Origin: Advenella mimigardefordensis DPN7
Lineage (GTDB): Bacteria > Pseudomonadota > Gammaproteobacteria > Burkholderiales > Burkholderiaceae_B
Assembly: GCF_000521505.1 (NCBI RefSeq)
Contig: NZ_CP003915.1
Span: 4,154,001 to 4,218,000 of the forward strand
Direction: 5' to 3'
DNA length: 64,000 nucleotides
Part shown: positions 26,566-35,609 of the stretch, piece by piece
How positions within the stretch are numbered: the first letter of the stretch is position 1
Layout: every line of letters begins with the position of its first letter
Translations under genes and position numbers: made by a program
Notes under the pieces: generated by a model
Told to the model about the DNA's origin: nothing
Seen by the model: the letters and a program-made list of their open reading frames with translations, nothing else
The model's database searches: none

Positions 26566-27836
26566 GACTGCCCCCCTTGTCCAACCAGCCAGGTGCCTAC
26601 CAGAATGGGGCTGTCTGGCCCGCCAATGAGCACTGGAGCCGTTGTTCGGATTCGAACCCAGTCCGTTGCCGACGATTTCAACCGAAATTCGGCAGCTGAC
26701 TGTTCAATACCTGGTTTGTCATCACCAGGCGCCAACATGGCGGCGAGCACAGCTCGATCATCAGGGTGCGCCATGGCCAGGATCTGTGTCGTGCTGCTCA
26801 TTGTTTCCTGGTCTGTGCCAAGCATTTCGTGGATGCAACCGTCCCAGTCCATATGCCCGCTGCTGGCATCCAGTCTGTACATGAAAGCGGTTTCCTGACG
26901 CTGCTCCTGTACCACGCCGTAACGCTTAACGGTTTGTGTAAAGACGCGCAGAAACACAATCAGCAGCGCGGTCGCCACCAGATAACACTGCGCAAGCAAA
27001 AGTGATTCGCCCGGCCGAAGCGATTTGAGGAAAAACGGCCCCGTCCCTTCTGACGAGTGATAGATGACAATGGCGCCCAGGGATAATAAGGCCAGCGAGC
27101 CCATGCGGTTGCCGCAGGCAATGGCAGCCACCACTGCGAGCGCAACCGGAACACCGGTCAATGCAAATATCAGCGTGGCACGCCAGGGCACCTGGCTACG
27201 CGTCATGTCCAATTGCTCGGCGTCGAAAATAAGCCATGCGCAAATGGCCATCAATAACACGGCAACGACTCCCACCAGCACCGCCCGGGTGCCGGTGTTG
27301 GCATTGCCAAGCTGATAGCCACGCAGCCCCATCACCACGGCGGTTAAATACAGCACACCTGACACATGGGCGCCCCACCAGACCCAGACCAGTTCATCAA
27401 AGGGCGTATGATCAAACAGAGTCAGCCAGCCGGCACTCAGGACCGCCGCTATTGCGCTGATGACGAACGTCGCAACAATCCAGCGCAGAATAATTTGCAG
27501 GCCATCTTTGTTTTGCGCATATCTGCAGACAACCCATGCGGTGAACATATCCGAAGCGACGGTAATGATGGCAAGTGCGACGGCAATGGGAATATCATGC
27601 TCGAAATTGATATCCGCGATCACATGAGCGACAAAAAACGCCGCCACCAGCCAGGGCCAGCGGCGGTACTCGCTGATCAGAAAAGCGGCAACGCCAATAC
27701 CTGCGGGAAACCAGACAAAACCAACGTGCGACAGCGGATCATCCAGCATCAGGGAAATATAGGCCGCGACCCAGTACAACACAGCCCATCCAAGGACGGA
27801 GACAACGGCGCGCAATTTTGACTCGAATACAGGCAT
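26562..27836 (-). CDS. MASE1-domain sensor with PAS-like C-terminus, no output domain
   Basis: The 424-residue protein has eight or more transmembrane segments of the MASE1 type (about 10-310; HVGFVWFPAGIGVAAFL and FVWWGAHV-like VWVWWGAHVSG). A cytoplasmic PAS-like domain follows (about 335-420; YRLDASSGHMDWDGCIHEMLG and AHPDDRAVLAAML). MASE1 normally feeds a histidine kinase or GGDEF/EAL domain, but the protein ends after the PAS fold at TWLVGQGGQS. The stop codon overlaps the start of the HdeD-fusion gene, which suggests the signal is passed to, or localises with, that membrane protein. The start has only a weak GGGAA site. Confidence 0.8.
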   Translation of the reverse strand: MPVFESKLRAVVSVLGWAVLYWVAAYISLMLDDPLSHVGFVWFPAGIGVAAFLISEYRRWPWLVAAFFVAHVIADINFEHDIPIAVALAIITVASDMFTAWVVCRYAQNKDGLQIILRWIVATFVISAIAAVLSAGWLTLFDHTPFDELVWVWWGAHVSGVLYLTAVVMGLRGYQLGNANTGTRAVLVGVVAVLLMAICAWLIFDAEQLDMTRSQVPWRATLIFALTGVPVALAVVAAIACGNRMGSLALLSLGAIVIYHSSEGTGPFFLKSLRPGESLLLAQCYLVATALLIVFLRVFTQTVKRYGVVQEQRQETAFMYRLDASSGHMDWDGCIHEMLGTDQETMSSTTQILAMAHPDDRAVLAAMLAPGDDKPGIEQSAAEFRLKSSATDWVRIRTTAPVLIGGPDSPILVGTWLVGQGGQS

Positions 27837-27937
27837 ACGTTCCCGAATATATTTTGGTCACACTTTGTAGTACCCGCAATATATCACGGACGTGATGAAT
27901 ATAGAATGTCTGGCGTGCTGCCTGGCATCGTCCTTTA

Positions 27938-28636
27938 TTACAACACCAGGCGCTGCACCACCATATTTAACTGGGAACGGCGATCTGCCATACTGGCGGC
28001 CATGCGCCGGGTCACTTCCTCCAGAATCTCAGCAGGCGCCCGTTCGGGTCGACCGGCGTCAAAAGGCGGCTGCGGTGCATATTCAAGCCCAAGCTGAATC
28101 ATTTGCGCGGTGCGGGCATCAAATAGTTCACTAATCACCGTCAGCGCAAAATCGATTCCTGCCGTCACACCGCCACCGGTAATGATGTTGCCGTCCTGCA
28201 CGACCCTACCCTCATCGGCAATGGCCCCAAAGGCAGGTAACTGATCACGCCATGCCCAGTGGGATGCCGCACGCCTGCCCTTGAGCAGGCCAGCCGCACC
28301 CAGAATCAGTGATCCGGTACACACCGAGGTCACAAAAGCAGCGCCCTGCGCCAGGCGTCGGATGCTGTCCATATATTCATCAGATGCCATTGCGTTGGTG
28401 CATCCACCACCGCCAGGTACGCACAATACATCACAGCGTTCCACCTGCCCCAGATCATGCAAACCGGCAAAGACCAGCCCATCGGCGCTGACAGGCTCGG
28501 CGCCGACAGAGGCCACGATCACCTCGGTATCCGGTAGACGGGAAAAGAACTGATGCGGACCGGTGAAATCCAGTTGAGTGACGCCCTGATAGAGCGGTAT
28601 AACAATGCGAAGGGGCCGGACATCGGGGTCAATCAT
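27938..28636 (-). CDS. DJ-1/PfpI family protein (isonitrile hydratase-like)
   Basis: The 232-residue protein has a DJ-1 glutamine-amidotransferase-like fold with the nucleophile elbow SVCTGSLILGAAGLL (Cys at about 106) and PGGGGCTNA upstream. This pattern matches isonitrile hydratases and GlxA-type domains. The start is placed at ATG 28636 because TTTGGAG precedes it. It is divergent from a GlxA-type AraC regulator whose N-terminal domain is homologous, so the regulator may respond to the substrate or product of this enzyme (inference). Confidence 0.85.
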   Translation of the reverse strand: MIDPDVRPLRIVIPLYQGVTQLDFTGPHQFFSRLPDTEVIVASVGAEPVSADGLVFAGLHDLGQVERCDVLCVPGGGGCTNAMASDEYMDSIRRLAQGAAFVTSVCTGSLILGAAGLLKGRRAASHWAWRDQLPAFGAIADEGRVVQDGNIITGGGVTAGIDFALTVISELFDARTAQMIQLGLEYAPQPPFDAGRPERAPAEILEEVTRRMAASMADRRSQLNMVVQRLVL

Positions 28637-28728
28637 GGCGTTCTCCAAAGGGTAAAGGATCGTGATAAATACAGTCTAACTCCGCTATACTTGTCCTGAA
28701 TGACACATTTCCCACTATTTCAGTCATC

Positions 28729-29697
28729 ATGAAGATCGCCTTCTATCTATTTCCGGATTTCCAGCTGCTTGATTTGTCCGGCCCGCACACTGCGTTCCAG
28801 ACCGCCAGTACTTGCACTGCCCCCTCACCCTATACCATTTCCTTACTGTCGGCCACCGGCGGTCTTATTACGAGTTCCGGGGGCGTGAGTGTCTTATCTG
28901 ACAAACTTGAAGACCAGGCACCCGACACGCTGATTATCTGTGGCGGTCAGGGCGTTAACGCCGTACTTGCAGATGAAATAGCGCTGCAACGGCTTGCCGA
29001 TACGGCAGCAACATCGCGACGTATTGCCAGCGTCTGTACCGGGGCGTTTATCCTTGCGCAATTGGGATTGCTGAATCAGAAGCGCGCAACAACACACTGG
29101 CAACAGGTCGCACGCATGCAGAAAGTGTATCCGCAGGTGCGCATGGATGGCGATCGAATCTTCGTGCGCGACGGCAATATCTGGACGTCAGCCGGTATCA
29201 CAAGTGGCATCGACCTGGCATTGGCACTGATTGAACAGGACTGCGGCACTGCGGTATCCCGGCATGTGGCGCAGCACATGGTGGTATCGCAAAGGCGAGC
29301 TGGCGGCCAGTCACAGTTTTCGCCCATTTTGCAGATGGAACCAGAAACGGCACGGATAAGAAAGACGCTGGATTATGCACAAGCGCATTTGCGTGACATT
29401 CGGGATATAGAGCAACTGGCCGACATCGCCTGTGTGAGCGTGCGCCAGTTCAGTAGAATGTTCAAGGCCGAGACCGGCGAGACGCCGGCACGGGCGATCG
29501 AACGATTAAGAATTGAAGCGGCCCGCACCCGGCTGGAATCGGGTGCCGGAAATATTCAGCAGATTGCCGCAGCGGTCGGGTTTGGCACCCAGGAACGTAT
29601 GCGGCGCGCATTCATCCGCTGGACAGGCCACCCCCCGCAAGTGATCAGACGCAGCATGACGGCAACGACGCGGCACGGACTAAAAGACCGTATGTGA
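28729..29697 (+). CDS. GlxA-family AraC-type transcriptional regulator
   Basis: The 322-residue protein fuses a DJ-1/PfpI domain (about 1-190; FPDFQLLDLSGPHTAF and SVCTGAFILAQLGLL) to two AraC helix-turn-helix motifs (about 215-312; LADIACVSVRQFSRMFKAET and IAAAVGFGTQERMRRAF). Such regulators sense small molecules with an inactive amidotransferase-like domain. About 90 bp separate it from the divergent PfpI-family gene, the most likely target. The ATG has only a weak upstream site. Confidence 0.92.
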   Translation: MKIAFYLFPDFQLLDLSGPHTAFQTASTCTAPSPYTISLLSATGGLITSSGGVSVLSDKLEDQAPDTLIICGGQGVNAVLADEIALQRLADTAATSRRIASVCTGAFILAQLGLLNQKRATTHWQQVARMQKVYPQVRMDGDRIFVRDGNIWTSAGITSGIDLALALIEQDCGTAVSRHVAQHMVVSQRRAGGQSQFSPILQMEPETARIRKTLDYAQAHLRDIRDIEQLADIACVSVRQFSRMFKAETGETPARAIERLRIEAARTRLESGAGNIQQIAAAVGFGTQERMRRAFIRWTGHPPQVIRRSMTATTRHGLKDRM

Positions 29698-29778
29698 TTA
29701 CGCAGGATTACACGAACCCGGTGCCGGGCGCGCAGGCATTGAGCGTTGCCCGTGCGCCCGTTGCCCTCACCGGAATGC

Positions 29779-30213
29779 TTAGCCTGTCTGCTTTTTAACC
29801 ATATCGCGAATTTCCTGCAAATTCTGGGTTGCCCTTTCGCTGATACTCGCCATTGCTTCTGCCTGAGATTGACGGGCAATTTCGGCCAGCTCTTTCATAT
29901 CGGCCAGCGCCTTTTCGTAGGCCTTGCGCGCCAGTTCGGTTTGCGCCGCAGGGTTGGTGCCCGCAGTGCCGACTGCGCCCTGAATATCAACCATCGCCTG
30001 CCGGAACATTTCTGTCTGTTTGGCCGCAAGCGCCTGCATGCCATCATATACAGCCTTGTTGGCCTGCACCAACGCCTCTACATCTTTGCGGCGTGCGTCT
30101 GCAATTGTGGAAAGATCCAGCCCCGGCACCTTGAACTGTTCATACATTTTGCTCAGTTCAGCAAAAGGGTTGCCTGCGTTCGGGTTCGCATCGTTTTTCG
30201 TACTTGTAGCCAT
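29779..30213 (-). CDS. phaP: Phasin-family protein (polyhydroxyalkanoate granule-associated)
   Basis: The 144-residue, almost wholly helical protein has the phasin pattern: FAELSKMYEQFKVPGLDLSTIADARRKDVEALVQANKAVYDGMQALA (split here across the family core), then AYEKALADMKEL and a coiled-coil tail. Phasins coat PHB granules and control their size. ATG 30213 is preceded by AAGGAGACATGCC. No phaC, phaA or phaB lies nearby, so this is a dispersed phasin gene. It is convergent with the GlxA regulator and upstream of nothing obvious on its strand. Confidence 0.88.
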   Translation of the reverse strand: MATSTKNDANPNAGNPFAELSKMYEQFKVPGLDLSTIADARRKDVEALVQANKAVYDGMQALAAKQTEMFRQAMVDIQGAVGTAGTNPAAQTELARKAYEKALADMKELAEIARQSQAEAMASISERATQNLQEIRDMVKKQTG

Positions 30214-30322
30214 GGCATGTCTCCTTGGTATATAAAAATATAGCAATGAACTTCAACATAAATTAACATGAAACTCGTATGCGGCGAAAGTGGCTGTCTG
30301 TCCTGGGGATCAGTCCGCATCC

Positions 30323-31678
30323 CTAACGCTCGAACTGGTCTTTCAAACCCTTCCAGCAATCAATATAATTTTTATCAAGCTCGGGGCCCTGCATTGCAAA
30401 TCGGGTGGGCACAAAACGGAAGCGACTTTCAAACATGAAGGCCAGCGTGTTATCCAGCTTCTGAGGCCTGAGCTCGGCAGCGGTTGCCCTGGCATAGGAT
30501 TCTTCATCCGGGCCGTGGGGCACCATACAGTTGTGCAGACTGGCGCCGCCTGGCTTGAACCCGCCCGGTTTGGCATCGTATTGGCCGTACACCAGTCCCA
30601 TGAACTCGCTCATAAAGTTACGATGAAACCATGGAGGACGGAACGTATCTTCCATCACCAGCCAGCGTGGAGGAAAAATCACAAAATCGCAATTGGCGGT
30701 GCCCGGTGTATCGCTGGGCGACGTCAGGACGGTGAAAATCGATGGATCCGGGTGATCGTAGCTGATAGAGCCAATCGTCATGAAATGCGCCGTGTCATAT
30801 TTCACCGGACTCAGATTGCCGTGCCAGGCCACGACGTTGAAGGGCGAACTGTGCAAAGGCACTCGCCAAAAGCGACCGCCGAATTTGCGGATCAGTTCAT
30901 ATTCACCTGTCGTATCTTCAAACGCGGCGACCGGGGCCAGGAAATCGCGCGCATTGGCCAGGCCATTGGAACCGATAGGCCCCAATTCCGGCAAGCGAAA
31001 CTGCGCACCGTAATTCTCGCAGATATAACCGCGAATGGGCTGCCCGGTGTCCTGTACAGGATCTACTTTGAATGCGACGCCACGAGGAATAATGACAATT
31101 TCCCGCGGCTGCACCTGCAGTCGCCCCATTTCGGTCGTGATCAGCAAGGTGCCTTGTTGCGGTACGATCAGCATCTCGCCGTCGGCATTGACGAATGCCC
31201 GCTGCGACATGGGACGATCGGCAATATAAATATGTATGGCCACGCCGCTCTGCGCATCGGCACTACCATTGGCCGCGACAGTACGCATACCGTCAATGAA
31301 ATCAGCCTGAGAATTGTCATTGCTCCAGGGCGCCCAGCGCAATGGCTCGGGCGGCACCGCAACTGTGGAATCGGCGCCCGTTTGCCAGTAGGGTTGCTCA
31401 AATGGTTCGTAATGCCCGGCAACAACAGAAGGTTGACGACGATACATCCAGGTACGCCGGTTTTCATGGCGCGGCGCAGTAAACGCAGTGCCTGAAAGCA
31501 GCTCAGTGTACAGGCCCCGCGGGCCATGCTGGGGGCTGTTTCTGCCCTGGGGCAGCGCACCGGCAACAGCCTGGCTGGCATATTCATTGCCAAAGCCACT
31601 CTGGTACTCAAGCTCGTCAGTAGCGGTGGAAGGCGCCGCTTGCCGGGTACGGGTATCAATCTGGCTATGATGGTTCAT
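30323..31678 (-). CDS. hmgA: Homogentisate 1,2-dioxygenase
   Basis: The 451-residue non-haem iron enzyme opens the ring of homogentisate in tyrosine and phenylalanine breakdown. Family landmarks include [26 protein letters not shown] and the iron-binding [15 protein letters not shown] region near 370. ATG 31678 was chosen because AGGAGTTTATGGA precedes it; upstream in-frame starts give an unrelated extension. No fumarylacetoacetase or maleylacetoacetate isomerase gene adjoins, so hmgA stands alone. An 8-10-8 inverted repeat upstream may be its operator. Confidence 0.95.
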   Translation of the reverse strand: MNHHSQIDTRTRQAAPSTATDELEYQSGFGNEYASQAVAGALPQGRNSPQHGPRGLYTELLSGTAFTAPRHENRRTWMYRRQPSVVAGHYEPFEQPYWQTGADSTVAVPPEPLRWAPWSNDNSQADFIDGMRTVAANGSADAQSGVAIHIYIADRPMSQRAFVNADGEMLIVPQQGTLLITTEMGRLQVQPREIVIIPRGVAFKVDPVQDTGQPIRGYICENYGAQFRLPELGPIGSNGLANARDFLAPVAAFEDTTGEYELIRKFGGRFWRVPLHSSPFNVVAWHGNLSPVKYDTAHFMTIGSISYDHPDPSIFTVLTSPSDTPGTANCDFVIFPPRWLVMEDTFRPPWFHRNFMSEFMGLVYGQYDAKPGGFKPGGASLHNCMVPHGPDEESYARATAAELRPQKLDNTLAFMFESRFRFVPTRFAMQGPELDKNYIDCWKGLKDQFER

Positions 31679-32001
31679 TCCATAAACTCCTGTTGTCGGC
31701 TCCTGTAGGCGAGCTATTCCACTTGTCATCATTACATCTGGCATGATGACGTATATAGAAAGTATAGCCCAGCCGCCGCCAGACGTGATTTCATTTGCGC
31801 TGGTGTGCAATCAGTGAATACCGTGAAAAAACCAGCAAATTCAAGCGCAAAAGGCGGAGTGTCGGCAACGCCGAAGCGCAGTATATTGACACTATCATTT
31901 TCAAAACAAACCGACGAACATCGTGACCAGAACTAACTGCATAAATCATCGCTATACTGGCAGGCGATATTCAACGTCGATCCGTCACCGGAGAAATCAG
32001 A
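31679..32001. other. Divergent intergenic region hmgA/ogt
   Basis: These 323 bp hold no credible gene. They contain the hmgA inverted repeat (31725-31750) and an AT-rich tract (about 31880-31960) suitable for the ogt promoter. Nothing else is recognised. Confidence 0.5.
31725..31750. promoter_or_regulatory. Candidate operator upstream of hmgA
   Basis: GTCATCAT (31725-31732) and ATGATGAC (31743-31750) are perfect 8-bp arms with a 10-bp spacer, 47 bp upstream of the hmgA start codon. This is a position where a repressor could block the promoter. Confidence 0.5.
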
Positions 32002-32490
32002 ATGACCTACTCTTACACTATCATACCCTCTCCTTTGGGTGAACTGACGCTGGTAGCCAGAGACAATGCCCTTGCCGCCATCTTGTGGGAAAACGACAGA
32101 CCGGGCCGTGTAAAGCTGGGTACCCTGCAGCGGGACAATACGCATCCCGTATTGCAAAAGACCCAAGCGCAGCTTAAGGAGTATTTTGCGGGCAAGCGTG
32201 ATCGCTTTGAACTGGATCTGGATATGCAAGGCACGCCATTTCAGAAAAAAATATGGGCGCTATTGCTGACGATCCCGTTCGGACAAACCCGCAGCTACCG
32301 GCAACTGGCTGAACTGGCAGGAAACCCCGCGGCTTCCCGTGCGGTTGGCGCGGCCGTGGGTCGCAATCCCGTGTCCATTGTCACGCCTTGTCATCGGGTG
32401 CTGGGCAGCTCGGGGAAACTGACCGGATTTGCCGGGGGACTGGATGCCAAGAGAACATTGCTGCAGCTGGAAAATCGGGCGGCGCAATAA
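32002..32490 (+). CDS. ogt: Methylated-DNA-[protein]-cysteine S-methyltransferase
   Basis: The 162-residue suicide repair protein transfers O6-methyl groups from guanine to its cysteine. The acceptor motif IVTPCHRV (Cys130) and the DNA-binding helix RAVGAAVGRNP are canonical. Its short N-terminal domain without the Ada zinc module fits the Ogt/MGMT type. GGAG lies upstream of the ATG. It is divergent from hmgA, with no functional link evident. Confidence 0.95.
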   Translation: MTYSYTIIPSPLGELTLVARDNALAAILWENDRPGRVKLGTLQRDNTHPVLQKTQAQLKEYFAGKRDRFELDLDMQGTPFQKKIWALLLTIPFGQTRSYRQLAELAGNPAASRAVGAAVGRNPVSIVTPCHRVLGSSGKLTGFAGGLDAKRTLLQLENRAAQ

Positions 32491-32568
32491 TTCACAGAGG
32501 TGGGATATGAACCCTTCCCCCGGAAGCCGAAGATTGATCCGGCCTCTGGGGAGTAGCGAGTTTGTGCA

Positions 32569-33861
32569 TCAGGGCGTTATTTTTCCTTCCGAGATGTCCA
32601 TGATCATCCGGGTGGCCAGATATAAACGCGGCACGATGGTTGGAATCTGCACATACTCGGCATTATTCGAGTGGGCGCCAAAGCCGCTAAGACCAAAGCC
32701 TTCGACCACGCCCCCACGCGTTTTCACCGCAGCAAACGCCGCATCGGTACCGCCACCGGTGGCTTTGTCGGCCACACTCATGTCCAGATCCAGCTCTTTC
32801 TTATAAATGCCCTGCGCATGCGCCGCCAGTTTGCGACCAATGTCGCTGGCTTCAAGCGGTGGACGGCGTACTTCGAACTTCAGCTCTACCTTGCTCTCGG
32901 GCAATAATTTGTTTTTGATCTTTTCCTGCATGGTTTTTTCCAGCGCGTCAAAATCCTGTACCTTCAACGCCCGTGCATCGGCCTGCGCCGTTGCTTCAGG
33001 CGGGATCATATTACGTACGGTCCCCACTTTGGCCAGGGTCCAGTTTAACTTCAGACCCTCTTCTGGCTTGGATAAGTCTTTCATTTGTAATACCTGATGC
33101 GCCAGCTCGTACAATGAATTAACACCCCCCTCCGGGCGGGCACCGGCATGGGACGATTTACCATGAACCTGCAAATAAGCGGCACCAATACCACTGGTCG
33201 CCAACCGTACCCCACCATCCTTGCCGCCCCCTTCAAAGGAGAACACGGCATCCTGATCTTCGGCAAACTTGGTAATGAGCGCGCGTGCGCCAGGCGAGCT
33301 GATTTCTTCATCGGAGTTCAGAACCACGGTCACGGTACCAAACTGCTTGTAGTCCAGTTTTTTCAACATATCAACCACATGCAGGATGGCGGCCACGCCC
33401 TGTTTGTCATCGGCAATACCAAGACCATATGCCTTGTCACCATCCACTCTAAACGGCTGATCTTTGAGATCGCCCTTTTGATACACGGTATCCATATGGG
33501 CAATCATCATAATTTTTGATTTGCCCGTTCCCTTGATGGTTGCATGTACTACCGGTCCGGTTTTCTCGGGTGTGTCGTCCATACGGTAAATATCCGTGGG
33601 TGCAATGATTTCGGTTTCTGCGCCCAGTTGCTTGAGGCGATCAGCGACAAACCCGGCAATCTTCGTCACGCCTTCAATATCACGACTGCCGGACTCGATA
33701 TGCACCAGGTCACGCAGCGTATCCAGATAAGCCTGCTGTTCGTTCTTTGCCAGATCGTGTACCTGAGCCGCGGGCGCAGCCAGCACGATCCCGGCAGCCA
33801 GGGCAAGCGCAGCGCCGGTGGCCAGTTGCCATCCTGTTGTATGTGACGGTTTGTGTTTCAT
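32569..33861 (-). CDS. M20-family zinc metallopeptidase (carboxypeptidase G2-like), exported
   Basis: The 430-residue enzyme has a signal peptide (about 1-29, ending VLA) and the M20 dinuclear zinc site: His in MIAHMDTVY, Asp in GIADDKQG, paired Glu in NSDEEISSPG, and a C-terminal His in FGAHSNNAEY. A lid/dimerisation domain with SSHAGARPEGGVNS sits between the halves. Carboxypeptidase G2 relatives release C-terminal glutamate from folates or peptides in the periplasm. A GAGGAGAAAAT site precedes the ATG. It is a single-gene unit convergent with ogt. Confidence 0.92.
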   Translation of the reverse strand: MKHKPSHTTGWQLATGAALALAAGIVLAAPAAQVHDLAKNEQQAYLDTLRDLVHIESGSRDIEGVTKIAGFVADRLKQLGAETEIIAPTDIYRMDDTPEKTGPVVHATIKGTGKSKIMMIAHMDTVYQKGDLKDQPFRVDGDKAYGLGIADDKQGVAAILHVVDMLKKLDYKQFGTVTVVLNSDEEISSPGARALITKFAEDQDAVFSFEGGGKDGGVRLATSGIGAAYLQVHGKSSHAGARPEGGVNSLYELAHQVLQMKDLSKPEEGLKLNWTLAKVGTVRNMIPPEATAQADARALKVQDFDALEKTMQEKIKNKLLPESKVELKFEVRRPPLEASDIGRKLAAHAQGIYKKELDLDMSVADKATGGGTDAAFAAVKTRGGVVEGFGLSGFGAHSNNAEYVQIPTIVPRLYLATRMIMDISEGKITP

Positions 33862-34038
33862 ATTTTCTCCTCATTGAAAACACGTTGATTAATGTTCTTT
33901 GCAGAGCTTCTTTATCTTTATTTAGCCGATCCCGCAGCAGCTCACGCCGTTTGCCTCACCAGTAAAGGCGTTGCAAAACGAGACGCCAGCGAACAATAGT
34001 AATAGCAACCACCAGGGGGCAGGCCGCCTCGCCCGGCT

Positions 34039-34728
34039 TCAAGACTGGCTTTTCTGCCATTGCCCGATGACTGCATCGGCCACGCCGATAGAAGAGGCCG
34101 GATTCTGTCCTGTAATCAGGCGGCCATCAATCACAATGTGCGGCTGCCAATCGTCGCCGCGAGTGTAGTGGGCACCATGATCTTTGAGCATATCCTCAAC
34201 CAGAAAGGGCACAACATCTGTCAGCCCCACCGCCGCTTCTTCCGTATTACTGAAGCCAGTCACGTTTTTATCTTTGACCAGATACGTCCCCTCTGCTGTT
34301 TTCACGTGGCGAAAGACCGCGGGCGCGTGACAGACGGCCGATACGATCTTGCCGCTGGCATAAAAATCCCTGATCAAGGCCATAACATACCCGTTCTCCG
34401 CCAGATCCCATAATGGTCCGTGTCCACCGGGGAAAAACACGGCATCAAACGATGCGGCCTTCATATCGGCCAGGCGTTGCGTCGATGCCAGTACGGCCTG
34501 TGCCTGTGCGTCATTGCTGAAACGCCGGGTTGCATCGGTCTGAGCATCAGGTTCGTCGCTTTTCGGATCCAGCGGCGGCTGGCCACCCAGTGGCGATGCC
34601 AGCGTGATGTCTGCGCCGCTATCGAGAAAGGCATAATAAGGCGCAGCAAACTCTTCCAGCCAGAAGCCGGTCGGTTTACCTGTGGCGCCCAGAGTGGCAT
34701 GTGAGGTGAGGATCATCAGAATTTTCAT
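34039..34728 (-). CDS. DJ-1/PfpI-family type 1 glutamine amidotransferase-like protein
   Basis: The 229-residue protein has the DJ-1 fold in its HchA/Hsp31-like branch. The nucleophile elbow is SAVCHAPAVF (Cys about 130), with Glu in the N-terminal LEEFAAPYYAF segment and the FPGGHGPLWDLA loop. Members act as glyoxalases, deglycases or chaperones. Two ATGs are adjacent; the second (34728) has better spacing from CCGGAG. It is separate from the PfpI/GlxA pair at 28 kb and belongs to a different subfamily. Confidence 0.88.
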   Translation of the reverse strand: MKILMILTSHATLGATGKPTGFWLEEFAAPYYAFLDSGADITLASPLGGQPPLDPKSDEPDAQTDATRRFSNDAQAQAVLASTQRLADMKAASFDAVFFPGGHGPLWDLAENGYVMALIRDFYASGKIVSAVCHAPAVFRHVKTAEGTYLVKDKNVTGFSNTEEAAVGLTDVVPFLVEDMLKDHGAHYTRGDDWQPHIVIDGRLITGQNPASSIGVADAVIGQWQKSQS

Positions 34729-34893
34729 CATATTCTCCGGTTATATCGTGCAATAGTAGCATTTCCGACATCAGGCCAAAGTACGATTTATTATCACATG
34801 CGTGGCAGGCCGGCATTGTCAAACTATTGAAAGATGCATCGCCTAAAATGGCAATCGTTATACAGACCGCCCTGCACAAAGACCGGAGCTATC

Positions 34894-35106
34894 ATGAATA
34901 CGCAATCGACCAACCGCAGACGCGATGCATGTAGTTTGCGAATCAAGAACGACGATATTGTGCTAATTGATCGTGCTGCCCAGGCGCGCGGCATGACACG
35001 TGCCGATTTTATCGTCATTGCAGCAAGAGAAGCGGCACGCTGCGCTTTGCATGCAGGCGCACAGGCGACGGGCACAACCGACGCCAGTCCCGAACATATT
35101 CGCTGA
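34894..35106 (+). CDS. DUF1778-like antitoxin, orphan
   Basis: The 70-residue protein resembles TacA/DUF1778 antitoxins, which have a ribbon-helix-helix DNA-binding fold: CSLRIKNDDIVLIDRAAQARGMTRADF followed by IVIAAREAAR (in two parts). Typical members are about 90 residues with a C-terminal toxin-binding tail; here the tail is short. A CCGGAG site precedes ATG 34894. The expected downstream GNAT acetyltransferase toxin is absent: the following 500 bp hold no gene. It may be a solitary regulator or the remnant of a toxin-antitoxin pair. Confidence 0.7.
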   Translation: MNTQSTNRRRDACSLRIKNDDIVLIDRAAQARGMTRADFIVIAAREAARCALHAGAQATGTTDASPEHIR

Positions 35107-35609
35107 TCCGTTTTTCCCATTTCGATTTTCCCCTCGTTTCTCTTCCCCCATCCAGCGTAGCCCTGCGTTTTTCAGTTTGGGGGACGCCCCGGATTTGCAC
35201 CAGCCCCTGTGCGTGGGCTGACATGCGATGGACAACATGTCGCCGATATTGGCTGGCGACAGCGACTAACTGCAGTTTGCGCGAGCGCATGAAGCCTGTA
35301 GTTTGCTGACATCAAGCTTAAATAAATCGTTTTTCCGGCTTCGTCGAGTGTCGCGATAGGGCCTGTTTTGCCTGCTTTTGGTGCGTTTCGAAACGAATGA
35401 CACACCTAGCACTTTTTATTACACATTATCCTGAATGAACTCGTCAGGAATCTTTCTGGCTGTTACGGCCGGGGGCGTGGTGCGCCAGGGCAATAGTATG
35501 CTTTGTGCAATGCACACAATCATCCCGAACCTGGGCCGTGAACTTGCCTGCCCGTTGGCATCATCCACAAGGTAATGCGTTCACGCCTGGCAGGGATGCC
35601 TGCCAAAAT
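35107..35609. other. Non-coding stretch between orphan antitoxin and glycosyltransferase
   Basis: No supported gene lies in these 503 bp. A few short open frames lack ribosome sites and resemble nothing known. There is a small hairpin (TGTCGCC 35238-35244 with GGCGACA 35255-35261). The stretch may be the site of a lost toxin gene. Confidence 0.4.

Noticed and set aside
30290..31495. A 401-codon open frame antisense to hmgA
   Set aside because: It is the complement of a well-conserved dioxygenase gene, has no ribosome site and its translation lacks any domain-like pattern.
35172..35405. A 77-codon minus-strand frame in the gap after the orphan antitoxin, first suspected to be a transposon remnant
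   Set aside because: No ribosome site, no recognisable transposase or resolvase motif, and no flanking repeats were found.
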